Assembly: GCA_018241665.1 (NCBI GenBank)
Contig: JAFEDK010000012.1
Location: forward strand, 62,001 to 126,000
Origin: Pseudomonadota bacterium
GTDB taxonomy: Bacteria > Pseudomonadota > Gammaproteobacteria > Burkholderiales > Rhodocyclaceae
DNA: 64,000 nucleotides
Direction of reading: 5' to 3'
In this document: positions 28,428-38,059 of the stretch, piece after piece
How the letters are laid out: every line of letters starts with the position of its first letter
Numbering within the stretch: position 1 is the stretch's first letter
The notes under the pieces: generated by a model
Seen by the model: the letters and a program-made list of their open reading frames with translations, nothing else
Database searches by the model: none
What the model was told of the DNA's origin: nothing
Program-made: the position numbers and the translations under genes

Positions 28428-30287
28428 ATGAACCGCTACCCCCTCTGGAAAAACCTCCTCATCGGCATCGTCCTGCTGTGGGGTCTGATCTACACCCTGC
28501 CGAATTTCTACGGCGAGGTTCCCGCCGTCCAGGTATCCAGCGGCAAGGCCACCCTCAAGCTGGACGCCAGCGCCACCCTCAAGCGTGTGGAGGAAAGCCT
28601 CGCTGCGTCCGGACTTCAGCACGACGGCCTGTTTGCCGACCTCAACAGCGTGCGTATCCGCTTCCACGACACCGACACCCAGCTGAAGGCCAAGGACGTC
28701 GTCGAGAAGGCCTTCAACCCGGATGCCAGCGACCCGTCCTACGTGGTCGCCCTCAACCTCCTGTCGGCCAGCCCGCAGTGGCTCACCAGCATCCATGCGC
28801 TGCCCATGTACCTGGGCCTCGACCTGCGCGGCGGCGTGCACTTCCTGCTGCAGGTGGACATGAAGGGGGCCGTGACCAAGCGCCTCGACGCCACCACCGG
28901 TGACCTGCGCACCCTGCTTCGCGACAAGAACGTCCGCCACATCGGCATCAGCCGCGAAGGCCAGACCGTCGTCGTGCGTTTCCGCGACACCGAGAACCAG
29001 GCCCGTGCCAAGGCCGTGATCACCGCCAACACCAACGACCTGCAGCTGGTCGAAGGCCAGGACGGCGCCGACTTCAAGCTGACCGCCAGCCTCACCCCGC
29101 TGGCCCAGAAGACCATCCAGGAATTCGCGATCAAGCAGAACATCAGCACCCTGCACAACCGGATCAACGAACTCGGCGTGGCCGAGCCGGTGATCCAGCA
29201 GCAAGGCCTCGACCGCATCGTGGTCCAGCTGCCCGGCGTGCAGGACGTGGCCAAGGCCAAGGACATCCTCGGCCGCACCGCCACCCTCGAGATCCGCATG
29301 GTGGACGACACCCCGGGCGCCCTCGAAGCCGCCATGACCGGCAGCGTGCCGCCCGGCACCGAGCTCTACAACGAGCGCGGCGGCCGTCCGCTGCTGGTCA
29401 AGAAGCAGGTCGTGCTGACCGGCGAACGCCTTACCGACGCCCAGCCCGGCTTCGACGGCCAGACCCACGAACCGGCCGTGCACCTCACGCTGGACGCCGC
29501 CGGCGCACGTATCTTCAAGGACGTGACCCGCGAGAACGTCAACAAGCGCATGGCCATCCTGCTGATCGAGAAGGGCAAGGGCGAAGTCGTCACCGCTCCG
29601 GTCATCCGCGGCGAAATCGGCGGCGGTCGCGTGCAGATCTCCGGCCGCATGAGTTCCGAAGAAGCCACCGACACCGCACTGCTGCTGCGTGCCGGCTCCC
29701 TGGCCGCACCGATGGAAATCATCGAGGAACGCACCATCGGCCCGAGCCTCGGCGCCGACAACATCAGCAAGGGCTTCCACTCCACCCTGTGGGGCTTCAT
29801 CGCCATCGCCGTCTTCATGTGCCTCTACTACATGCTGTTCGGCTTCGTCTCGGTGATCGCGCTGGCCTCCAACCTGCTGCTGCTGGTGGCCCTGCTGTCC
29901 CTGCTGCAGGCCACGCTGACCCTGCCGGGCATCGCCGCCATCGCCCTCACCCTAGGTATGGCGATCGACGCCAACGTGCTGATCAACGAGCGCATCCGCG
30001 AGGAACTGCGCAACGGCTCCAGCCCGCAGGCGGCCATCCACGCCGGCTACGACCGCGCCTTCGACACCATTCTCGACTCCAACGTGACCACCCTGATCGC
30101 CGGCATCGCGCTGCTCGTCTTCGGCTCCGGCCCGGTGCGCGGCTTCGCGGTGGTGCACTGCCTTGGCATCCTGACCTCCATGTTCAGTGCGATCCTGGTC
30201 TCCCGCGGCCTGGTGAACCTGATCTACGGCAAGAAGCGCAAGCTCGAGAAACTGGCCATCGGCCAGGTCTGGAAGCCGGGCGTCTGA
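28428..30287 (+). CDS. secD: Protein translocase subunit SecD
   Basis: An inner-membrane RND-type subunit, 619 aa, that uses the proton gradient to help complete Sec export. It has an N-terminal helix (about 8-28), the conserved YLGLDLRGGVHFLLQVD near residue 125, a large periplasmic domain, and a C-terminal block of membrane helices starting near residue 448. That block contains GMAIDANVLINERIREEL, the family's conserved helix region. It is separated from secF by 136 nt that hold three REP-like hairpins. Confidence 0.97.
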   Translation: MNRYPLWKNLLIGIVLLWGLIYTLPNFYGEVPAVQVSSGKATLKLDASATLKRVEESLAASGLQHDGLFADLNSVRIRFHDTDTQLKAKDVVEKAFNPDASDPSYVVALNLLSASPQWLTSIHALPMYLGLDLRGGVHFLLQVDMKGAVTKRLDATTGDLRTLLRDKNVRHIGISREGQTVVVRFRDTENQARAKAVITANTNDLQLVEGQDGADFKLTASLTPLAQKTIQEFAIKQNISTLHNRINELGVAEPVIQQQGLDRIVVQLPGVQDVAKAKDILGRTATLEIRMVDDTPGALEAAMTGSVPPGTELYNERGGRPLLVKKQVVLTGERLTDAQPGFDGQTHEPAVHLTLDAAGARIFKDVTRENVNKRMAILLIEKGKGEVVTAPVIRGEIGGGRVQISGRMSSEEATDTALLLRAGSLAAPMEIIEERTIGPSLGADNISKGFHSTLWGFIAIAVFMCLYYMLFGFVSVIALASNLLLLVALLSLLQATLTLPGIAAIALTLGMAIDANVLINERIREELRNGSSPQAAIHAGYDRAFDTILDSNVTTLIAGIALLVFGSGPVRGFAVVHCLGILTSMFSAILVSRGLVNLIYGKKRKLEKLAIGQVWKPGV

Positions 30288-30296
30288 TCGGTATCC

Positions 30297-30407
30297 GGCC
30301 ACTGTGGGGGCGAAATCAATTCGCCCTCGCAGTTCTGGCCACTGTAGGGGCGAATTCATTCGCCCTCGCAGCGTATCAACCTGAGGCGAGCAAATAAATT
30401 CGCCCCT
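30297..30407. repeat. REP-like hairpins between secD and secF (site 5)
   Basis: Two direct copies with shared flanks, GGCCACTGT before and CGCCCTCGCAG after, at about 30297-30332 and 30337-30371 (period 40). A third, inverted and diverged copy is at 30384-30407. They fill most of the gap inside the secDF operon. Confidence 0.85.
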
Positions 30408-30423
30408 GCTCGAGGCATAAGAA

Positions 30424-31356
30424 ATGGAATTCTTCAGGATTCACAAAGACATCCCGTTCATGAAGCACGCGCTGGTGTTCAACGTGATTTCGTTGCTCAC
30501 CTTCCTGCTGGCGGTATTCTTCCTCGCCACCAAGGGCCTGCATTTCAGCGTCGAATTCACCGGCGGCACGCTGATGGAAGTCAGCTACAGCGAACCGCCA
30601 GCCCTCGAAAAGCTGCGTGACGCCCTCGCCAAGGAAGGCTACCAGGACGCCCAGGTACAGAACTTCGGCAGCGCCCGCGACGTGCTGATCCGCCTGCCCA
30701 ACCGGGACGGCGTGGAAACCGGCAAGGTCAGCGAGAAGGTCATCGCCAGCCTCGGCGCCATCGAAGGGCCCAAGCCTGAACTGCGCCGCGTTGAATTCGT
30801 CGGCCCGCAGGTCGGCAAGGAACTCGCCTCTGACGGCGCCATGGCCCTGCTGCTGGTGATCGGCGGCATCGTGCTGTATCTGGCGATGCGCTTCGAATGG
30901 CGCTTCGCCGTGTCGGCGATCATCGCCAACCTGCACGACGTGATCATCATCCTGGGCTTCTTCGCCCTGTTCCAGTGGGAGTTCTCGTTGCCGGTGCTGG
31001 CCGCCACCCTCGCGGTGCTCGGCTACTCGGTGAACGAATCGGTGGTGGTCTTCGACCGGGTGCGCGAAACCTTCAAGAAGAAGCGCGGCCTCACCACCCC
31101 GCAGGTGCTCGACCACGCCATCACCAGCACCATCAGCCGGACCATCATCACCCACGGCTCGACCCAGATCATGGTGCTGTCGATGCTGGTCTTCGGCGGT
31201 GAGACCCTGTTCTACTTCTCCCTCGCACTGACCATCGGCATCTGCTTCGGCATCTACTCTTCGGTGCTGGTCGCCAGCCCGCTGGTCATGTGGCTCGGCG
31301 TGTCCCGCGAGCAGTTCATGCAGCCCAAGAAGGAAAAGCAGGAAGCAGTGGTCTGA
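30424..31356 (+). CDS. secF: Protein translocase subunit SecF
   Basis: Partner of SecD, 310 aa. The N-terminal helix (about 15-37) is followed by the SecF motif FSVEFTGGTLMEVS, a short periplasmic domain, and five C-terminal helices with GYSVNESVVVFDRVRETF and the TSTISRTIITHGSTQ-like segment. The tail is basic. A strong terminator follows 44 nt after the stop. Confidence 0.97.
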   Translation: MEFFRIHKDIPFMKHALVFNVISLLTFLLAVFFLATKGLHFSVEFTGGTLMEVSYSEPPALEKLRDALAKEGYQDAQVQNFGSARDVLIRLPNRDGVETGKVSEKVIASLGAIEGPKPELRRVEFVGPQVGKELASDGAMALLLVIGGIVLYLAMRFEWRFAVSAIIANLHDVIIILGFFALFQWEFSLPVLAATLAVLGYSVNESVVVFDRVRETFKKKRGLTTPQVLDHAITSTISRTIITHGSTQIMVLSMLVFGGETLFYFSLALTIGICFGIYSSVLVASPLVMWLGVSREQFMQPKKEKQEAVV

Positions 31357-31399
31357 CCCACGCGGCGGCGCCCCGCGTCGTCGTCCGCTTCTGCCCCTG

Positions 31400-31446
31400 C
31401 CGGCATCCGTGACCTGCCCTGTCGGGCAGCACGGATGCCGGTTTTA
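31400..31446 (+). terminator. Strong rho-independent terminator after secF
   Basis: A 12-bp stem CCGGCATCCGTG/CACGGATGCCGG (31400-31411 with 31430-31441) with an inner CTGCCC/GGGCAG stem, followed by TTTT. It closes the yajC-secD-secF operon. Confidence 0.88.
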
Positions 31447-31462
31447 CATTCAGCGGCCCCGC

Positions 31463-32707
31463 TCAGGTCCGCGGCAGGGCACGGCGGGGACGCGCCACCC
31501 CGCTCACCCGGGCAAACAGACTGGCGTAGGCATCCAGCAGCTTGGGCGCCTCGAACTTCCATTCGAGGGCATGCTCGACACGATGGCGCCCGAAGGCCCC
31601 CATCTTGTGGCGGAGCGCTTCGTCGTCGAGCAGTCCGGCAATCTTGAGTGCCATATCCACCGCATCGTTGGGCGCCGCGTACAGGGATGACTCCTGCGCC
31701 GAGAAGCGGCCCTCGGTGAGTTCGAACTGGACGATGGGCTTGCCCAGGGCCATGTATTCCATGACCTTGTTCATCGTGGACTTGTCGTTCAGCTCATTCA
31801 CCACGTCGGAGTTGATGCAGACATCCGCGGTGTTCAGCATCTCCAGCATCTCGGCGTCGGGCACCCGGCCGGTGAAGGTCACATACTCCCCGAGACCCAG
31901 CTCCGCCGCCCGCTCCTGCAGGGCATGGAGCGAGGTACCGCCACCGACCAGCCCGAAATGGATGTCGTCGCGCCCCATGACGTGAACGAGATGGTGCGCA
32001 GCATCGAGCAGATACTCAATGCCTTCCTGCTTGCCCATGACCCCCACGTAGCCGACAAGGAACTTGCGCCCCTTCTTGAGCTGGGGATTCGGCGGCACGA
32101 TCTTCAGACGCTTAAGGGATGGACCGCTGCGCACCACGAACACCCGGTCGGGCGACATCCCGCCCCGCGTCAGGGCGATCTGCCGATAGGACTCGTTGGT
32201 AGCGATGCTGACATCGGCCACCTTGAAAGTCAGCTTTTCCAGCAGGAGCATCAGCTTCCAGAACAGATCCTTGCGACCGAACTTCGCGACATACAGCTCC
32301 GGGTTGATGTCGTGGTGATCGAACAGGAATTTCTTGCCGAACACGTACTTGAAGAAGCCGCCGATCAGAAAGATGAGATCCGGCGGATTGCAGGCATGGA
32401 TCGCATCGAAGCCGCGGGTCATGAAGACCTTTGCGCTGAGATACATCATCGACAACAGGGCCGTCCCGTACTCGAGCGCGTAACCGAGGGCACCCTCCGC
32501 TTCAAAATAGAGCTTGAACCGATGGATGTGAATCCCGTCCAGCAATTCGTAGCGTTCTTCATAGCCGCGGCCGGTCGGGCAGATGATGCTGACCTCGTAA
32601 CCGGCATCCCGCAGCGTGGTGGCCTCCTGCCACACCCGCCGGTCGAAGGGCGACGGCAGATTCTCGACGATGATCAGAATCCGGTGTGAATGGGTCTTGG
32701 CGTTCAT
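31463..32707 (-). CDS. GT4-family glycosyltransferase
   Basis: A cytoplasmic, membrane-associated glycosyltransferase with GT-B fold, 414 aa. The N-terminal half holds ENLPSPFDRRVWQEATTL and FDHHDINPELY. The C-terminal half has LVGYVGVMGKQEGIEYLLDA, and the donor-binding region is NKVMEYMALGKPIVQFEL, with the Glu used by GT4 enzymes. It probably adds a sugar during EPS repeat-unit assembly. The gene is 283 nt downstream of an asparagine synthetase on the same strand. Confidence 0.9.
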   Translation of the reverse strand: MNAKTHSHRILIIVENLPSPFDRRVWQEATTLRDAGYEVSIICPTGRGYEERYELLDGIHIHRFKLYFEAEGALGYALEYGTALLSMMYLSAKVFMTRGFDAIHACNPPDLIFLIGGFFKYVFGKKFLFDHHDINPELYVAKFGRKDLFWKLMLLLEKLTFKVADVSIATNESYRQIALTRGGMSPDRVFVVRSGPSLKRLKIVPPNPQLKKGRKFLVGYVGVMGKQEGIEYLLDAAHHLVHVMGRDDIHFGLVGGGTSLHALQERAAELGLGEYVTFTGRVPDAEMLEMLNTADVCINSDVVNELNDKSTMNKVMEYMALGKPIVQFELTEGRFSAQESSLYAAPNDAVDMALKIAGLLDDEALRHKMGAFGRHRVEHALEWKFEAPKLLDAYASLFARVSGVARPRRALPRT

Positions 32708-32990
32708 GATTATGTTCTCGCCTTTTTTCTCGAATGGTTGGGGATCCGTGCACCTGCCAGAACAGCTCTGCCACTATCGGAACACGGGAATACAGGGGGT
32801 GGACGCCTCGAGTCTCCACCCCGCGACAAGGTTGAAACGAACCCACGGCCGGCGATGGCGGTCAGCCGGCGGCCGAAGGCAATCCTCCACGTGAGCGACC
32901 GGCGACACCGGCATCTCCTTTTCCACGCACAGGCTCCCGGCCTGTCCTCTCCTCGCACCCGGCAGCCCGAGACACATCCCTAGATCCAGT

Positions 32991-34877
32991 CTAGTTCAGA
33001 CGGTTGCGCCACCAATACGCGAACATGACCAACCCATACAGGGTCTGGCCATGATCAGCCCAGCCTCGCCGGTGCTCTTCAATCAGCCCCGCGAGTGCAT
33101 CGGGCGCAAAATAGCCGGAGTCCTCCACACCCGACTCACGCCAGACCTTCAGCGCGAAATCACCGAAATCCCCCTTCATCCAGTAGGACATCGGCACCGA
33201 AAAGCCCTTCTTCGGCAAGTCGAGGATCCCGCTCGGCAGCCAGTCGGCAATCGCCCGGCGCAGCAGGTATTTCCCGGTGTTGCCGCGGATCTTGTATTTC
33301 AGGGGAACCGTCGCCGACCACTCCACCATCCGGCGACTCAGCAGCGGCACCCGGACCTCCAGGGAATGCGCCATGCTGGCCCGATCCACCTTGGTCAACA
33401 TGTCGTCGGGCAGCCAGACCGAGGTATCCGCATACAGCAAGGCCTCGACCGGGTCCTTGGGCACGGAAGTCCCAAAAAGCTCGGCCGCCCAGCGCGAGCA
33501 CGACTCATCCTCGGGCAGCGCGGCGGCAAACTCGCGGGAATACAGCGCGCGACGACGGTGATCGTCCAGCTGGCACTGCTTCGCGAAGAAGCGCTCGACT
33601 GTCGTCGGCAGCGCGGAATCCCGCGCGATTTTGGCGAGACGCTGATAGCGGGGCGACTTCGCGCCACGCAGGAAAGGCAGCTCGGCAGCCATGCCAAGCA
33701 TCGATTCGACACCGGGAAGCCGCTTCAGGCGCGCCAGCGCGAGCTCGCTGCGATGGCGCCGGTAACCCGCGAACATCTCGTCCCCGCCATCGCCGGACAG
33801 CACTACCGTCACCTGCTCCCGGGCCAGCTGGGAGACGTACCAGGTAGGGATGGCCGAACTATCGGCGAATGGCTCGTCGAAGATGGGCGCCAACTGCTCC
33901 AGCATCTCAGCCCCGCTCCGCGACTCGAGCTGCCGCACCACATGCCGGCTCCCCAGATGGGCAGCGATGGTCGCCGCCGTAGAGGACTCGTCGAAGGCAG
34001 CCACCGGAAAACCAATGGTGAAACTGGAAACGGGCTCGCTGGACAGCCTGGTCATCGCGGCGACCACCGCCGAGCTGTCCACTCCGCCGGACAGGAAGCC
34101 GCCGACCGGCACGTCCGCCACCAGGTGGCTGCGCACCGCATCCAGCAAGCGCGAACGGCACTCCTCGATCCATTCGTCTTCCGAGACGTCCGGGCGCGGC
34201 GCGATCTTCAAGGCCCAGAAACGCTCGATACGCGGCTCCCCAGTGGGGCCGAGGGTCAGGCAGTGGCCAGGCTCGAGCTTGAACACCTCCCGGTAGATGG
34301 AACGCGGGGCGAGCACGGCACCGAGGGCCAGATACTGATCGACAGCCAGCGGATCAGGCGCGAAGCGAAGCCCGGGCACCGGCCCCAGCGTCTTGAGCTC
34401 GGAACCGAAAGCCAACCCGCCGGACTGGAAGGTCCAGTACAGCGGCTTGATCCCGAGAGGGTCGCGTGCCAGGTGCAGGGTACGGGTCCGATGATCCCAG
34501 ATTGCCACGGCAAACATGCCATCGAAGCGGGCCCACGCCTCCCCCCGCCATTCGGCGAAAGCTTCCAGCACCACCTCGGTATCGCTGCGGGTCCGGAACA
34601 CATGCCCCGCCGCGGCCAGTTCGCTGCGCAGCTCGGCGAAGTTATAAACCTCACCATTGAAGACGATCGAGTAACGCCCGTCCGCGGTGGTCATCGGCTG
34701 ATGCCCCCCCGCCAGATCGACCACCGAAAGGCGGCGCATCCCGAAACCGAAATCGCCATCGACCAGCACGCCCTGGTCGTCGGGCCCCCGATGGATGATC
34801 GTCGTGCACTGGGCGGCGACGATGGCGGGATCAACCCCCTGGTTAGCGCGCCGATACCAGCCTGCTACGCCGCACAT
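32991..34877 (-). CDS. asnB: Asparagine synthetase (glutamine-hydrolysing), EPS-locus type
   Basis: A class II amidotransferase, 628 aa. The start MCGVAGWYRR exposes the catalytic Cys2 after Met removal. The glutaminase domain (1-200) has IIHRGPDDQG and VFNGEVYNFAELR. The synthetase domain has SGGVDSSAVVAAM, SGDGGDEMFAGYRRH and KGFSVPMSYWMKG. In EPS loci such enzymes are thought to amidate sugar carboxylates rather than aspartate (family knowledge, not shown here). The start is fixed by MCG; the longer open frame upstream overlaps the preceding glycosyltransferase gene, which ends 5 nt before this start. Confidence 0.93.
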   Translation of the reverse strand: MCGVAGWYRRANQGVDPAIVAAQCTTIIHRGPDDQGVLVDGDFGFGMRRLSVVDLAGGHQPMTTADGRYSIVFNGEVYNFAELRSELAAAGHVFRTRSDTEVVLEAFAEWRGEAWARFDGMFAVAIWDHRTRTLHLARDPLGIKPLYWTFQSGGLAFGSELKTLGPVPGLRFAPDPLAVDQYLALGAVLAPRSIYREVFKLEPGHCLTLGPTGEPRIERFWALKIAPRPDVSEDEWIEECRSRLLDAVRSHLVADVPVGGFLSGGVDSSAVVAAMTRLSSEPVSSFTIGFPVAAFDESSTAATIAAHLGSRHVVRQLESRSGAEMLEQLAPIFDEPFADSSAIPTWYVSQLAREQVTVVLSGDGGDEMFAGYRRHRSELALARLKRLPGVESMLGMAAELPFLRGAKSPRYQRLAKIARDSALPTTVERFFAKQCQLDDHRRRALYSREFAAALPEDESCSRWAAELFGTSVPKDPVEALLYADTSVWLPDDMLTKVDRASMAHSLEVRVPLLSRRMVEWSATVPLKYKIRGNTGKYLLRRAIADWLPSGILDLPKKGFSVPMSYWMKGDFGDFALKVWRESGVEDSGYFAPDALAGLIEEHRRGWADHGQTLYGLVMFAYWWRNRLN

Positions 34878-34882
34878 CGGGA

Positions 34883-35965
34883 TCAGCCCTGTTGCCGGGC
34901 GCGATGCCGGGCGATCGCCCGTCGATAGACGTCCACGACCCGCCCCGCAACGTCGTCGAGATCCACCGCCTCCGCCTGCTGGCGGCCGTTGGAGCGCCGT
35001 TCGGGCCCATCGAGAACGGCCAGCACTGCCGCCGCAAACGCATCCGCATCCCGCGCCACCACGGCGCCCGGCCTCACGTCGCGCAGACGTTCCGCACAAT
35101 CGCCGACATCCGTGGAAACGATGGGCAGATTGACCGCCATCGCCTCCTTGACCGCATTCGGCGAGCCCTCCTGGAAACTGCAATTGAGCATCACGTCGGC
35201 AGCATTCATGGCGAGCACGACCTCTTCCTGAGGTCGCCCGTACATCCACTCCAGGCGGACCATGCGCCCGCGCCGGTGGAGCAATTGCGCCACCGCTTCG
35301 GCGAGCGGAAAATTCTTGCGCGGCTCCTGCGGATTGGCCGGAAAAAGCAGGATCTCCTGATCGGCTGGCCAGCCCAGCCGTCGGCGCGCCTCATCCCGCG
35401 GGATCGGGCTGAAGACCTCGAAATCCACACCGTTGGCGATGACCGCCACCTCATCGAAACCCGGTCCCATCGCCCGTGCCATTTCCGAACTCTTGACGAT
35501 GATCGCGTCGGCCCGCCGGGAGGCCCGCTTCGACAGGTCGGCCAGCAGCAGGCTGCCCCGGCTGCGCACCCCTGCAAGATCGGGCTTGCCCCAGAAGTCA
35601 TCGCCACAGAAGGACACCACCGTCGGCAAGCCCGTCACGCCCAGGCTGGCCAGCGCGTTCAGCCCATAGTGGATATGGACGAGGTCGTATTGCCCTGCGG
35701 CGATCCGCGCCGGTAGCGCCACCAATGCCCGCAGGTAATTGCTCTTGCTTCGCCAGCCCTCGATCTCGAGCACCTCGGACATCACGCCGTGCGCCGCCAG
35801 GGACTCCACCTGTGAACGGATGAACACCCCCCAGTTCGGACGCTCGGGGGACGGATACATGTTCGTAAGCTGGAACACTCTCAACGGCCCGCTATCGGCA
35901 GGCACGCGCGGAGCAGGACAGTTGATCTCACGAAAACGGGCGAAACGGCCAAGCCAATTCGTCAA
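34883..35965 (-). CDS. GT4-family glycosyltransferase
   Basis: A 360-aa GT-B glycosyltransferase. The N-terminal domain contains VFQLTNMYPSPERPNWGVFI and HIHYGLNALASLG. The C-terminal domain has ILLFPANPQEPRKNF and the EGSPNAVKEAMAVNLPIVST block with the conserved glutamates of GT4. The start is a TTG at 35965 with GAGG nine nucleotides upstream; a GTG at 35908 is an alternative. It ends 5 nt before the AsnB gene, so the two form an operon. Confidence 0.88.
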   Translation of the reverse strand: MTNWLGRFARFREINCPAPRVPADSGPLRVFQLTNMYPSPERPNWGVFIRSQVESLAAHGVMSEVLEIEGWRSKSNYLRALVALPARIAAGQYDLVHIHYGLNALASLGVTGLPTVVSFCGDDFWGKPDLAGVRSRGSLLLADLSKRASRRADAIIVKSSEMARAMGPGFDEVAVIANGVDFEVFSPIPRDEARRRLGWPADQEILLFPANPQEPRKNFPLAEAVAQLLHRRGRMVRLEWMYGRPQEEVVLAMNAADVMLNCSFQEGSPNAVKEAMAVNLPIVSTDVGDCAERLRDVRPGAVVARDADAFAAAVLAVLDGPERRSNGRQQAEAVDLDDVAGRVVDVYRRAIARHRARQQG

Positions 35966-36049
35966 CTAACAAGACCTCAACAAATGGGAGCACGAACACC
36001 CGTCAACAAGGCAGGAACCGATGGCTTTGGCACAAATGGCACTTCCAGG

Positions 36050-36961
36050 TCAGCGACCTATCCTCAACAAGTCGCGCATCGAGCGCGCGACCGCGTATTT
36101 GAAACCGTCCGCAGACGGCGACTGCCCCACCGGCGAAGGTGCAAGGCCGAGACGGCGCAAGCGCCGGTTGAACTTGTGCAGCAGCAACACACGGTCGACG
36201 CTGGGCGTGACGAAACTGACCGAAACCGACAGGGAATGACCCTGCTTGCCGGTATCCACCCAGTGCGGCCCCATCGGCGGGTGATAGACGATGCTCCCTG
36301 CCGCCAGGTACTGCACCGCCCCGCGCTCCTCGGCGGCCGGTGAATAGGTATGCAGGACATGAATGTCGTCGCAGGCCAGGCTTTCCCGCGCCTCGCTCGG
36401 GAACAGCTGGAGATCGGCCGGCGAAAAGAGGTGCATGTGCTTGTCACCCACCACCTGGGCCAGAAAATTGTGCTCGTGATCCGCATGGAAAGGCGCAACG
36501 ACACCGGCGCTGGACAGAAACAGCCCGATGGTCATACTCGTCCGGGGATCCGCGACTTCGGGAATCTCGGCCTCGACTTTCTCCCTGAAGGCCGTCAGTG
36601 CTGCGGCGAACCCCTCGTCGAAACGATGCAGATTGATAGCCTGCAGGTGCAATGGCTGACCGCTGGCGAGCCGCGCCGCAAGATCGGGGATATCGGCCAT
36701 GGAGATCCGCTGCGGCGCACCGCCCGCCGGCCCCTGCGCCGGGACCCGCACATACAACTGATCGGCCGGCATCCGGCGAAACAGCGCCTCAAGATCGGGA
36801 ATTGAAACGGGCGCACCCGAAAGATCGAGGGTTCCCACGGGTAATTCGAGATGGGACTTTCCCCAGACCCTGGCAAGACCGAACGATGTCAAACGGCACA
36901 CTCCGAAAAGACAGGACTCAGATCCATGATTACGTGCAAGAACCGGCCCCGACAAGCCCAC
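36050..36961 (-). CDS. JmjC/cupin-like protein
   Basis: A 303-aa protein with a cupin-like (JmjC-type) core at about residues 130-260. FHADHEHNFL supplies a HxD pair, VGDKHMHLFSPADLQLFP has the lysine typical for 2-oxoglutarate binding, and GPHWVDTG supplies the distal histidine. This is the Fe(II)/2-oxoglutarate dioxygenase fold, so it may hydroxylate a protein or small molecule. The start is uncertain: the GTG at 36961 is the longest, and a GTG at 36901 also fits. It lies 120 nt downstream of the PEP-CTERM gene, on the same strand. Confidence 0.72.
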   Translation of the reverse strand: MGLSGPVLARNHGSESCLFGVCRLTSFGLARVWGKSHLELPVGTLDLSGAPVSIPDLEALFRRMPADQLYVRVPAQGPAGGAPQRISMADIPDLAARLASGQPLHLQAINLHRFDEGFAAALTAFREKVEAEIPEVADPRTSMTIGLFLSSAGVVAPFHADHEHNFLAQVVGDKHMHLFSPADLQLFPSEARESLACDDIHVLHTYSPAAEERGAVQYLAAGSIVYHPPMGPHWVDTGKQGHSLSVSVSFVTPSVDRVLLLHKFNRRLRRLGLAPSPVGQSPSADGFKYAVARSMRDLLRIGR

Positions 36962-36990
36962 TCATCATGGAAGCCTCCGGGCCGGTCACC

Positions 36991-37064
36991 GAAAAACCGT
37001 GAAGAACGCGCATTCCACCTATGCCGGCGCCGTCCATCCGGGGGCCGGCCGCAAGAATGCGCGT
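36991..37064 (-). terminator. Possible terminator after the PEP-CTERM gene
   Basis: A 10-bp stem ACGCGCATTC/GAATGCGCGT (37006-37015 with 37055-37064) encloses a GC-rich loop. It is followed on the minus strand by a GGTTTTTC run at about 36991-36998. Confidence 0.45.
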
Positions 37065-37081
37065 CGATCAGATTGGGGAGC

Positions 37082-37747
37082 TCAGGCACCCACCCCGTCA
37101 GCAGCGCGCTTGCTGCGACGCCACAGGCCCAGCGCAGCAAGTCCGAGCAAGCTCAGGGACGAAGGCTCCGGAACATGGCGGATTTCAGCGACGAAGGTCG
37201 CCACAATCACTTCCGGAAGGGCGCCACTCGGCGGATTGCTCGCTGCAAAAACCTCGGCCCAACCGGCCGGACTAGTCTGCAGCAGCAGATCAAGCCCGCC
37301 CGCCCCGAACGTAGCCGTGGTCACCGCGGTCACATCCGTCAGCGGCAGGGCACTGACGCCGAAATCGACGCCCAGCGACGCACTCAGCAGCGATGCCCCG
37401 GCCCCGACGTTCAGCCCCGACAGGAGGAAGGCAAAGGGACCACCACTGCCCGGCAGTTGCGCAAAGGTGAAACGGAAGCCCAGCAGATCGCCACCGTTGG
37501 CACCGGCACCTGCAACGAACTGCTCCACGACCGACACGCTGCCACCGCTGCCGGGCACCACCTCGGACGCCAGATTTCCGGTGTTATTGAAGGTCAGGGG
37601 CCCGTTCTTGGCAATGTCCACCGGGAAATTCAAGGCGGCGAAATCGTAGGAATCGCCGATGAGAGCGGCCTGGGCCGGGCTGGCCATAACAAGAACCGAC
37701 GCACAGAGCGCGGCCGCCAGGGGTAAGACGCGGGAACGAATTTTCAT
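37082..37747 (-). CDS. PEP-CTERM sorting-domain protein
   Basis: A 221-aa exported protein. Residues 1-27 are a signal peptide (cleavage after ASPAQA). The C-terminus carries the exosortase target: VPEPSSLSLLGLAALGLW from residue 192, then a basic RRSKRAA tail. Exosortase A cleaves this class and ties it to EPS biosynthesis and floc formation in Zoogloea-type bacteria (family knowledge). The middle is rich in Gly, Ala and Leu with beta-strand character and no catalytic motif. No exosortase gene lies in the window. Upstream is a long AT-rich leader with a sigma-54-like promoter. Confidence 0.93.
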   Translation of the reverse strand: MKIRSRVLPLAAALCASVLVMASPAQAALIGDSYDFAALNFPVDIAKNGPLTFNNTGNLASEVVPGSGGSVSVVEQFVAGAGANGGDLLGFRFTFAQLPGSGGPFAFLLSGLNVGAGASLLSASLGVDFGVSALPLTDVTAVTTATFGAGGLDLLLQTSPAGWAEVFAASNPPSGALPEVIVATFVAEIRHVPEPSSLSLLGLAALGLWRRSKRAADGVGA

Positions 37748-38027
37748 TGGGAAACCTCTCTGTATCTATTTCCACCAAGCTATTCCGAGTACCCCGGCAC
37801 CACGCCTGACCGATTGCAACTACCGGTTCTCTGGGGCTTTCCTTGTGCGCAGTTATCGTTTCGACCGGGGAAACACGCTTTCACCCCCCGCGTGAGTGAA
37901 CCAAGGTCGAAACTGCAATCCAATTGAGGCTGAACCCTAAATTTCAAAATAGGGCTAATAGCCCGTTTCCCTCAGATCTTGCCGGGAAAAATGATGGGTT
38001 TACCACTATTGGGTAGCACAGAGGAAT

Positions 38028-38043
38028 AGCAAAATTCGAACCA
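38028..38043 (-). promoter_or_regulatory. Sigma-54-like promoter for the PEP-CTERM gene
   Basis: The minus strand reads TGGTTCGAATTTTGCT, matching the -24/-12 consensus TGGCACG-N4-TTGCW at all but two positions, with exact GG-N10-GC spacing. It would start transcription near 38017, giving a leader of about 270 nt. PEP-CTERM genes of Zoogloea-like bacteria are known to depend on RpoN and the PrsK/PrsR system, which fits. Confidence 0.5.
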
Positions 38044-38059
38044 CAAAACACAAAGCACT

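Noticed and set aside
32796-32822. Hairpin GGGGTGGA/TCCACCCC between asnB and a glycosyltransferase, considered as a terminator
   Set aside because: No T-run on either strand, and an 11-nt loop. It may only be a structured spacer.
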